The position numbers and the translations under genes were made by a program. The notes under the pieces are model-generated. The model was not told the DNA's origin and did not search any database. It saw nothing but the letters and a program-made list of their open reading frames with translations. A stretch of 6,637 bases of DNA from Methanobacteriota archaeon (lineage in GTDB: Archaea > Thermoplasmatota > Poseidoniia > Poseidoniales > Thalassarchaeaceae), in assembly GCA_002725475.1 (NCBI GenBank), contig PBPH01000096.1, positions 1 to 6,637 of the forward strand, read 5' to 3'. Shown here piece by piece: positions 1 through 4,509 of this stretch (the first letter of the stretch is position 1; every line of letters begins with the position of its first letter).

Positions 1-553
1 GAGATTGGCCACCTTGTCGATGCTTACTTGGCACAAGACTAGTAATGTGGTTCTTACAATGAACAGTTCTACCACTTGCAATTCCATAAGCACCTTCACC
101 TCGATCAATCACCAATAATCCATATGCAGTCCTATCGACCAACATTTCTTCAAGTTGGCTGGTCTCAAAATTGCTGTCACAACGGTATCGAAATGATGTA
201 AATGGCTCAGGTGGATTATCAATTATGTAAGTCTTCATTCTGGTTTTATTATTTCCAACAATTACATGTCCAGTAAATACTGCTATACCCTTTTCTCCTG
301 CATCCCTTCGGTTGGCAAGGGCTGCAGAAGCTGATTCAATAGCATCAATTACATGTTTTCTAGTTTGATTTGATTTGATGTTTCTTGCTTGCCCTGATTC
401 ATTTGCTAACTGATGTCTTACATCAGCAACTTGTCTTTCTGGGGGAATAATTACTGTTACTAATTCAGTACCCATTCCTCGGACCTCCATTAATTCCTCG
501 AGAACACGCTTGAAACGGAGGCGGATTGCCTGCTTCTCTGCATCATCACTCAT
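1..553 (-). CDS. prf1: Peptide chain release factor aRF1 (class I, archaeal/eukaryal type), 3'-truncated by window edge
   Basis: This is the class I translation termination factor that reads all three stop codons in the ribosomal A site and triggers peptidyl-tRNA hydrolysis. The gene reads leftward and only its first 184 codons are present. Reading the minus strand from ATG at 553-551 gives a protein starting MSDDAEKQAIRLRF. The NIKS stop-codon decoding motif is at residues 58-61 (bases 371-382). The YxCxxxF decoding motif is present as YRCDSNF at residues 123-129. The catalytic GGQ loop is at residues 181-183 (bases 5-13), in the context VPSKHRQGGQS. Those motifs in that order and spacing are diagnostic of aRF1/eRF1 and are unlike bacterial RF1/RF2. 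The rest of the middle domain and the aRF3/EF1A-binding C-terminal domain lie beyond the window; full-length proteins are usually a little over 400 residues. No clear Shine-Dalgarno sequence precedes the ATG; a hairpin does (555-573). The gene is divergent from pyrH. Confidence 0.96.
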   Translation of the reverse strand, partial: MSDDAEKQAIRLRFKRVLEELMEVRGMGTELVTVIIPPERQVADVRHQLANESGQARNIKSNQTRKHVIDAIESASAALANRRDAGEKGIAVFTGHVIVGNNKTRMKTYIIDNPPEPFTSFRYRCDSNFETSQLEEMLVDRTAYGLLVIDRGEGAYGIASGRTVHCKNHITSLVPSKHRQGGQS

Positions 554-554
554 C

Positions 555-573
555 AGAACCACTCTGTGGTTCT
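555..573 (-). promoter_or_regulatory. Perfect 8-bp hairpin immediately upstream of the aRF1 start codon
   Basis: Bases 555-562 (AGAACCAC) are the exact reverse complement of 566-573 (GTGGTTCT), separated by a 3-base loop. The inner edge of the element lies one base from the aRF1 ATG (551-553, minus strand). In the aRF1 mRNA the stem would occupy the place where a ribosome-binding site would sit. A dyad of this size could equally be an operator for a DNA-binding protein in the divergent prf1/pyrH promoter region. The symmetry is seen directly; any regulatory role is inference. Confidence 0.4.
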
Positions 574-590
574 ATGCGCTGGCCGAGGGG

Positions 591-597
591 TTATCAA
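591..597 (-). promoter_or_regulatory. Possible TATA-like element for aRF1
   Basis: On the minus strand this reads TTGATAA, 38-44 bases upstream of the aRF1 start codon. If used as a TATA box, with transcription starting roughly 25 bases downstream, it would give a leader of about 15 bases containing the hairpin at 555-573. The same seven bases recur at 638-644. The match to an archaeal TATA box is poor, so this is a tentative call. Confidence 0.2.
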
Positions 598-635
598 TCC
601 TTTAGGCAATTATTGGGTGCTTTGTATCAGACGGG

Positions 636-644
636 CTTATCAAG
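636..644 (+). promoter_or_regulatory. Possible TATA-like element for pyrH
   Basis: CTTATCAA, centred about 27 bases before the pyrH ATG at 667, lies where a TATA box would sit for a leaderless transcript. The start lacks a Shine-Dalgarno sequence, which agrees with leaderless initiation. The surrounding gap is noticeably GC-richer than the flanking genes, and the element shares TTATCAA with 591-597. The sequence is a weak TATA match. Confidence 0.22.
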
Positions 645-666
645 AGCCGATGCGACGGCGCTGGCA

Positions 667-1377
667 ATGAGTCATATTTCGGTTGTCGCTCTTGGAGGGA
701 GTTTGATGTATTCCGGATCTGAAATTGATAATCAATGGTTGGCTTCAGCAAGCAACATTATTCTTGATTATGCATCCACTGGGAAAAAGATTGGAATAGT
801 GATAGGTGGAGGATTTTTAGCCCGGAAAAATATATCCGAGGCAAAGATGTCAGGAGTTACTGACACATTTGACTTAGACCTTGTAGGAATCGAAGCAACT
901 AGAGAAAATGCGGAAATTTTCAGAGAATCATTGGAATTGAAAAATTTGGGCGTTGCAAAACATATTCCAACTACCACTGAAGAAGCTGCTGATTTACTAA
1001 AAACATTCCAAATTGTAGTTATGGGTGGAACAAATCCAGGCCACACCACTGATGCGGTCTCAATTAATCTGGCAGCCCAGTCAAATTCAACAGGATGCAC
1101 AATAGCAACTAACGTTGATTTCGTATATGACAAGGCACCACAAAATAACCCTGATGCAATCCCATTTGAGAAGATGAATTTGGATGATTTACAACGGATT
1201 GTAGGCCCCCCGGAGCACATGGGTGCCGGGCCAAATGTAGTAATTGATCCGATTGGAGTACAAGTTGCTATAGACTATGGCATAGAATTGGCACTATTGA
1301 ATGGGAGAGATTTGGACAACTTGGCCAAAAGGTTAGCAGGAGAAACCTTTACCGGGACTATAATTGAGGTGAATTGA
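667..1377 (+). CDS. pyrH: Uridylate (UMP) kinase, archaeal type
   Basis: This cytoplasmic enzyme of pyrimidine synthesis transfers phosphate from ATP to UMP to make UDP. It belongs to the amino-acid-kinase fold, not the adenylate-kinase fold used by eukaryotic UMP/CMP kinases. In the 236-residue product the N-terminal glycine loop is VVALGGSLM (6-14). A second glycine-rich loop, IGGGFLAR, is at 46-53. DLVGIEATRENA (71-82) is the archaeal UMP-binding segment, and GGTNPGHTTDA (120-130) carries further nucleotide-contacting residues. NVDFVYDKAP (149-158) and GAGPNVVIDP (186-195) follow. In the family the NVD segment usually reads VDGVYxxDP, so F152 and A157 are substitutions. The ATG at 667 is chosen because conserved sequence begins there and length fits the family (about 225-240). 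An in-frame extension to 526 would overlap aRF1 and looks non-coding. There is no clear Shine-Dalgarno, suggesting a leaderless message. The next gene starts right after its stop. Confidence 0.93.
   Translation: MSHISVVALGGSLMYSGSEIDNQWLASASNIILDYASTGKKIGIVIGGGFLARKNISEAKMSGVTDTFDLDLVGIEATRENAEIFRESLELKNLGVAKHIPTTTEEAADLLKTFQIVVMGGTNPGHTTDAVSINLAAQSNSTGCTIATNVDFVYDKAPQNNPDAIPFEKMNLDDLQRIVGPPEHMGAGPNVVIDPIGVQVAIDYGIELALLNGRDLDNLAKRLAGETFTGTIIEVN
1366..1372 (+). promoter_or_regulatory. Shine-Dalgarno site GAGGTGA for the zinc-ribbon membrane protein
   Basis: GAGGTGA lies inside the last codons of pyrH, five bases before the ATG at 1378, and is a near-perfect complement of the archaeal 16S rRNA tail. 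It supports the 1378 start over the internal ATG at 1387 and suggests that translation is coupled to pyrH. Confidence 0.75.
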
Positions 1378-1674
1378 ATGGGTCGAATGGAAGAACGATT
1401 GAAGAAAGCGATTGCAAAAACAGCACAGGATGCAAAGAAGAAAGTGCAAGAACTTTCAATTAATCCAAAAAGTTCGAAATATGTCGCACCTCATCGACAT
1501 TGCGTAATTTGCTATATTCCAATTGCAATTGAATCAGAACCTCCAATTTGTACAGATTCATCTTGTTCAGAAAAACATGCATCCAAAGAACGTTCTAGGA
1601 AGCGGCTGAATATTATGCTCTATCTGTTTCCTGCTATTGCAATCATGCTTTTCTTACTACCATTGTTCACATAA
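1378..1674 (+). CDS. Zinc-ribbon protein with C-terminal transmembrane anchor (DUF2116/COG4068-like)
   Basis: The 98-residue product has three parts. A basic, probably helical N-terminus covers residues 1-35 and is rich in Lys and Arg. A zinc-ribbon-like core follows, with cysteines C42 and C45 (HCVIC) and C58 and C63 (CTDSSC), followed by SEKH. Next comes a strongly basic stretch (KERSRKR, 70-76), then a single hydrophobic segment at about 78-97. This order of Zn ribbon, basic patch and C-terminal membrane helix matches the archaeal family annotated DUF2116, a predicted nucleic-acid-binding Zn ribbon with a membrane tail, whose function is not established. The basic patch before the helix predicts that the ribbon faces the cytoplasm. 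The gene begins on the base after the pyrH stop, with a strong Shine-Dalgarno inside pyrH, so the two are almost certainly cotranscribed. The family assignment rests on remembered pattern only. Confidence 0.75.
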   Translation: MGRMEERLKKAIAKTAQDAKKKVQELSINPKSSKYVAPHRHCVICYIPIAIESEPPICTDSSCSEKHASKERSRKRLNIMLYLFPAIAIMLFLLPLFT

Positions 1675-1718
1675 ATTGAAGCGAAGCATTCATCCACCTT
1701 GGCCCCTTAGTTGCAGTT

Positions 1719-2315
1719 ATGATGGTACGCATAATGTCGGTCTTGCCTTTGTTGACCGGCTCAATTTGCGTCCTACTAGTTCTAGTGGGGGCAATTGGTT
1801 ATACGTCAGACTCTGAAACAGTAGAGGTGCCAATCCCGCCCTGTATCCCTGGTTCTGATGAAGATTGCGAAATTGGTATGAATCAGGATAATCTTTCAGT
1901 TCCCCAACCCTTCATGCTACTAGACGTCACAGTAGATATGCGATGGGATCACGGCGATGATGCTTGGATAGGTGTGGTTGATGTTGATTCAATAGATTGG
2001 GAAAAATGCGGACCAGATGACCAAGGGCTTACTGGTTGCACTGCCTCAGAATTCGATATTATTGCTGGCGGCACTACATCCCAAGATAACTTGGAATGGG
2101 ATCTTGAACCCGGGGAAACTAGATTCATCACAGCTGGCAGAGCAGGTACTCTATCACTAGAGAGTAATATGGTAACCTATACCTACAGTGTTGGAATGGC
2201 CACCATCCCTATGTTACTTCTAGGAACTATCGGGGTTGCACTATGCCTTTCAGGAGTTCAAATGGCATTCCCTGTAAAGTTCTCAAGAAGTGACAAAGAG
2301 GCACCGCTCCGTTGA
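1719..2315 (+). CDS. Hypothetical membrane protein with two transmembrane segments and an outside domain
   Basis: I do not recognise a named family. The 198-residue product has a hydrophobic segment at about residues 7-28 (signal anchor), a polar and acidic domain from about 29 to 158, a second hydrophobic segment at about 160-184, and a short positively charged tail (KFSRSDK). Both ends would be inside and the middle domain outside. The outside domain contains four cysteines (C42, C50, C97, C107), enough for two disulfides, and stretches such as LLDVTVDMRW and DAWIGVVDVD that alternate like beta strands, suggesting a small beta-sandwich. Start choice is uncertain: ATG codons at 1719, 1722 and 1734 are all possible and none has a good Shine-Dalgarno. 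It lies 44 bases after the zinc-ribbon membrane gene and may belong to the same transcript or have its own leaderless start. It is very likely a real gene because the frame is open with a coherent two-helix topology. Confidence 0.72.
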   Translation: MMVRIMSVLPLLTGSICVLLVLVGAIGYTSDSETVEVPIPPCIPGSDEDCEIGMNQDNLSVPQPFMLLDVTVDMRWDHGDDAWIGVVDVDSIDWEKCGPDDQGLTGCTASEFDIIAGGTTSQDNLEWDLEPGETRFITAGRAGTLSLESNMVTYTYSVGMATIPMLLLGTIGVALCLSGVQMAFPVKFSRSDKEAPLR

Positions 2316-2341
2316 ATAACCTAATCCTACTCGGAGTATTT

Positions 2342-2347
2342 AGGTGA
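2342..2347 (+). promoter_or_regulatory. Shine-Dalgarno site AGGTGA for the 39-residue zinc ribbon
   Basis: AGGTGA ends five bases before the ATG at 2353. The same motif and spacing precede the genes at 1378 and 4510 (the latter at four bases). It supports ATG 2353 over the in-frame GTG at 2344, which lies within the site itself. Confidence 0.65.
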
Positions 2348-2352
2348 AGCAT

Positions 2353-2472
2353 ATGAATGACTTCAAATGTCAGGTTTGTGGAGTTATTATTGAGGTTCAA
2401 GGATTGCCAAAAACTCATTATGGACACAAAATATTCTGCACTAGATGCGGACATGTCTCATCTACTAATTGA
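2353..2472 (+). CDS. Small 39-residue four-cysteine zinc-ribbon protein
   Basis: This short reading frame encodes 39 residues starting MNDFKCQVCGVIIE and ending RCGHVSSTN. It carries two CxxC knuckles: C6-Q-V-C9-G and C29-T-R-C32-G, separated by 19 residues, which is the signature of a rubredoxin-like zinc ribbon. A histidine-containing turn (THYGHK) lies between them. The knuckles with following glycines, the AGGTGA ribosome-binding site and the start 37 bases after the upstream gene all argue for a real gene. An in-frame TAG at 2341-2343 blocks extension further upstream. The function is unknown; such free-standing ribbons in archaea often act as partners of RNA-, DNA- or ribosome-associated complexes, but nothing here shows which. 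The gene ends 4 bases before the end of the convergent Nog1-like gene. Confidence 0.72.
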   Translation: MNDFKCQVCGVIIEVQGLPKTHYGHKIFCTRCGHVSSTN

Positions 2473-2476
2473 ATGA

Positions 2477-3520
2477 TTAAACATCTTCACGGTGCCACCC
2501 TTCTGGTAGAGCAAGTGGATTGCTGATATCATCTGCTCCTATTCTAGAAACCAGTTCTTCGCGAAGTTGTTCGATGGCTATCCCTTCAGTAGCAGAAACA
2601 CAAATGTGCCCTGAAACCGGATTTATTCCAGTATCGATGTTTAACAAATCTGCTTTACCATCAACAACTAAAAGTGGAGTTTGGGGCAATAAATCTGCAA
2701 CTTCACTCAATAGATTTTGTTGCGATTCAAGTTTCGTACCTCCGTGCTCTGCTGGATCTAGCAGAAAAAGAACAATTGACCCGATGTGCTCAAGAGCTAC
2801 AATTGCCTGCATTTCAATATTATTTCTCTTCTCCATTGGACGATCTAGAAGACCCGGTGTGTCAACCATTTGGTATCTTCTACGCCTATGTGTAAAATGT
2901 CCTACATGTAATTGTTGAGTAGTAAATGGATATGATGCAACGTCTGGTTCGCTAGTAGAAAGAGTTCCAATTAGCGCTGATTTGCCAACATTTGGAGACC
3001 CTGCGACAACTATGCAAGGCTCACTTGAATCAATAGAGGGTAATTTTCGGAGTTTATCCCTAGCCGTATTCAGCCACTCAAGAGAGGGATTGACTTGATC
3101 AATAACAGAAGAGATTCTTCCATATGCCTCACGCCTTCTTTGGTGCATACCATCAATATTCACCATCCTGTCAATTTGGCGAACATATCTCTTGGCTATT
3201 TCCATACTCTGTTCTGCAGCCCATTGAATTGTTGAAAGATGATGTCGATATGCATCACAACCTACTGCAGCATCAATTAGGGCCTGATCAAACTCAGATT
3301 GCTGATCTAGAGAGGGCCATTTACCAACATATCCATTGAGTGTTGAGTCTAGCACATCACTAGCAGACTGAATCATTCTTTTCATCTGTTTCCTAGTCCT
3401 GAACATTCGGTCGCTATCATCTACAGTATCCTTGGCTTTGGTAGCCCTGCTGTACGCCTTATCTAGAAGTTCATCCGCAAATAATACGGTGGGCAACTTC
3501 TTCCAAACTATTGCAGTCAC
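2477..3520 (-). CDS. Nog1-type GTPase (OBG family), G4 motif altered
   Basis: The 347-residue product matches the Nog1 branch of translation-factor GTPases, linked in eukaryotes to assembly of the large ribosomal subunit. Residues 1-165 form the long, mostly helical N-terminal Nog1 domain. The G domain follows: G1 GSPNVGKS (174-181), G2 YPFTT (197-201), G3 DTPGLLDR (220-227), the Nog1-typical DPAEHGG (255-261), and G5 SATEG (309-313). G4 reads GKAD (288-291), where the family has NKxD; the codons are GGT AAA GCA GAT, so this is not a reading error on my side. Length fits archaeal Nog1, which lacks the long eukaryotic C-terminal extension. The start is GTG at 3520-3518, set by a strong Shine-Dalgarno at 3526-3532. 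An ATG two bases upstream is immediately followed by a stop in its own frame. The gene converges on the small zinc-ribbon gene and is divergent from the right-hand operon. Confidence 0.9.
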   Translation of the reverse strand: MTAIVWKKLPTVLFADELLDKAYSRATKAKDTVDDSDRMFRTRKQMKRMIQSASDVLDSTLNGYVGKWPSLDQQSEFDQALIDAAVGCDAYRHHLSTIQWAAEQSMEIAKRYVRQIDRMVNIDGMHQRRREAYGRISSVIDQVNPSLEWLNTARDKLRKLPSIDSSEPCIVVAGSPNVGKSALIGTLSTSEPDVASYPFTTQQLHVGHFTHRRRRYQMVDTPGLLDRPMEKRNNIEMQAIVALEHIGSIVLFLLDPAEHGGTKLESQQNLLSEVADLLPQTPLLVVDGKADLLNIDTGINPVSGHICVSATEGIAIEQLREELVSRIGADDISNPLALPEGWHREDV

Positions 3521-3525
3521 ATGAA

Positions 3526-3532
3526 CTCCTCC
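3526..3532 (-). promoter_or_regulatory. Shine-Dalgarno site GGAGGAG for the Nog1-like GTPase
   Basis: On the minus strand GGAGGAG is followed by TTCAT and the GTG start at 3520. It decides the start: the overlapping ATG at 3522 reads straight into TGA, and the GTG opens the full Nog1 frame. Confidence 0.8.
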
Positions 3533-3620
3533 GAACTTACCGGCTCACCCATCCCTCTTCAATCCAAAGGGCGGACATGTGTTGATTTGGGCATTGAATC
3601 AGTAATTTGACGCTCGAGGA

Positions 3621-3627
3621 TATAAAA
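3621..3627 (+). promoter_or_regulatory. Candidate TATA box of the four-gene operon
   Basis: TATAAAA is preceded by purine-rich CGAGGA, which resembles a BRE followed by an archaeal TATA box. Transcription would begin near 3648, leaving a leader of about 70 bases before the ATG at 3717. The reverse complement TTTTATA could also serve the divergent Nog1-like gene with a leader of similar length. Confidence 0.45.
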
Positions 3628-3704
3628 TTTCATTATATTGAATTAATAATAATGTAATTTGCAGTAGTATTCTTTTCAAGGGTCGGACCTGTCAGCCTTA
3701 ACGA

Positions 3705-3712
3705 GAGGGGAG
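3705..3712 (+). promoter_or_regulatory. Shine-Dalgarno site for the first gene of the operon
   Basis: GAGGGGAG ends four bases before the ATG at 3717, a purine-rich match to the 16S rRNA tail that supports this start. Confidence 0.6.
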
Positions 3713-3716
3713 ACGC

Positions 3717-4172
3717 ATGGCGGAGAAAAAGAGGAAAAAATCGAAAAAAACAGATTTGCCCGAATGGGCTGTACCATTGTGGGAAGATTTGGGGAAACCA
3801 GATTTCTCAGAATTTGAAGATATTCGTTCTGGCCCTCTTTTAGAACGCAGAACGGGTTTGAGAAGAGATGATTTTGTAGAAATACTTCTCGATTCAAGAG
3901 GTCTTCCGGATGGCATGGATAATTGGATGAGAGGGAGATTAATGGGGACAAATAAACAGAGTATTGAGTTGCTCACTCCTGACGGATCATATCATTACAT
4001 TACTAGAAGAAATATCGTCGATGTAATTCTTGTAGCACATATGAGGGCCGCATATATTGATGACTTAGAATTGCTCGATTATGAGAGAGAGGACATGAAA
4101 AGACGAAATTCCCTTCATGAAGAGGTGGAGAAGAGAACCGAAGGTGGCGATGACAGCCACGTTTGGGGTTGA
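3717..4172 (+). CDS. Hypothetical protein, possible Sm-like/SH3-like core
   Basis: I do not recognise a named family. The 151-residue product begins with a very basic tail (KKRKKSKK, 4-11), followed by a segment with aromatic and acidic residues (EWAVPLWEDLGKPDFSEFED, 16-35). A compact domain is likely at about 50-115. Within it, residues 72-106 read as short beta strands with conserved-looking turns (RGRLMGTNKQSIELL, then PDGSYHYITRRNIVDVIL). That rhythm of G-x-L-x-G followed by an L-x-T-x-D-G turn and a final hydrophobic strand resembles Sm-like proteins, but no decisive signature is seen. The C-terminus (118-145) is charged and probably helical. The basic tail plus a small beta domain would suit an RNA-binding protein; this is inference. 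It opens the operon with the dehydratase, ferredoxin and oxidoreductase genes, its stop five bases before the next ATG. Confidence 0.7.
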   Translation: MAEKKRKKSKKTDLPEWAVPLWEDLGKPDFSEFEDIRSGPLLERRTGLRRDDFVEILLDSRGLPDGMDNWMRGRLMGTNKQSIELLTPDGSYHYITRRNIVDVILVAHMRAAYIDDLELLDYEREDMKRRNSLHEEVEKRTEGGDDSHVWG

Positions 4173-4177
4173 ATTAT

Positions 4178-4501
4178 ATGTCATTGAGTGAAAAGCAATG
4201 CGTTCCCTGTGAAGGAGGGATACCTCCGCTTAATTCTGAAGAAATTCTACCACTATTGGATGAATTGAATAATAAATGGCATGTAATTGATGGGCATCAT
4301 CTAGAAAGAACGTGGGAATTTAAGGATTTTATTGAAGCCCTTGATTTTGTCAATTCTGCTGGCGCTATTTGTGAAGAACAGTTCCATCATGCTGAATTTG
4401 ATTTTGGATGGGGTAGGGTCAATGTTAAAATTTGGACACATAAAATCGATGGGCTGTCCGAATCAGACTTTGTCTTGGCTGCAAAACTAGATCAATTGTA
4501 G
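4178..4501 (+). CDS. Pterin-4a-carbinolamine dehydratase
   Basis: The enzyme removes water from 4a-hydroxytetrahydropterin to give quinonoid dihydropterin. In organisms with aromatic amino acid hydroxylases it recycles the pterin cofactor; in many microbes without them, a link to molybdenum cofactor metabolism has been proposed. The 107-residue product has the family N-terminus CVPCEGGIPPL (8-18) and the catalytic region: E66 ahead of H70-H71, W78, then H88 in WTHKIDGLSESDF (86-98), with D97. The histidine pair is followed by Ala72 where Pro, Cys or Ser is usual. The start is ATG 4178, not the upstream in-frame TTG at 4163, which would overlap the previous gene; GGTTGA (4167-4172), holding that gene's stop codon, lies five bases before it. 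Cytosolic, no signal peptide. Confidence 0.9.
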   Translation: MSLSEKQCVPCEGGIPPLNSEEILPLLDELNNKWHVIDGHHLERTWEFKDFIEALDFVNSAGAICEEQFHHAEFDFGWGRVNVKIWTHKIDGLSESDFVLAAKLDQL

Positions 4502-4505
4502 GTGA
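4500..4505 (+). promoter_or_regulatory. Shine-Dalgarno site AGGTGA overlapping the dehydratase stop codon
   Basis: The TAG stop at 4499-4501 shares two bases with AGGTGA, which ends four bases before the ferredoxin ATG at 4510. Ribosomes ending the dehydratase would be placed directly at the next start, so translation is probably coupled. Confidence 0.65.
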
Positions 4506-4509
4506 TAAT

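Larger units (their letters stand above)
3521..3716. other. Divergent intergenic region between the Nog1-like gene and the four-gene operon
   Basis: This 196-base gap has no convincing reading frame. Its centre (about 3600-3665) is very AT-rich. It holds a good TATA candidate at 3621-3627, an imperfect 24-base palindrome at 3631-3654 (9 of 12 pairs match), and two exact copies of GTAATTTG at 3602-3609 and 3654-3661, 52 bases apart, that flank the TATA element. The ends carry the Shine-Dalgarno sites of the two divergent genes. The arrangement is what a shared control region would look like, but in AT-rich DNA short repeats arise easily. Confidence 0.5.

Noticed and set aside
526..666. N-terminal extension of UMP kinase by 47 residues upstream of ATG 667
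   Set aside because: It would overlap the aRF1 coding region on the other strand, has no resemblance to the family, and the conserved kinase sequence begins right at ATG 667.
574..666. Possible tRNA or structured RNA in the GC-rich gap before pyrH
   Set aside because: The short repeats (GCGCTGG twice, a 5-bp stem at 634-648) do not form a cloverleaf, and there is no T-loop GTTC-type sequence or proper acceptor stem.
768..1220. 150-codon open frame on the minus strand
   Set aside because: It lies wholly antisense to pyrH, whose protein is clearly recognisable; the minus-strand product shows no domain pattern.
2227..2454. 75-codon minus-strand open frame across 2227-2454
   Set aside because: It is antisense to the end of the membrane protein gene and to the 39-residue zinc ribbon, which has cysteine knuckles and a ribosome-binding site that this frame lacks.
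2520..3339. Plus-strand open frames at 2520-2918, 2674-2895 and 3124-3339
   Set aside because: All are antisense to the Nog1-like GTPase with its ordered G motifs; their cysteine- and serine-rich products look like shadow translation.
3676..3976. Two overlapping minus-strand open frames of about 90 codons
   Set aside because: They are antisense to the operon's first gene, overlap each other in different frames, and lack ribosome-binding sites or recognisable domains.
4163..4177. TTG start five codons upstream for the pterin dehydratase
   Set aside because: It overlaps the previous gene's stop, and ATG 4178 has the better spacing from GGTTGA and gives the usual family length.
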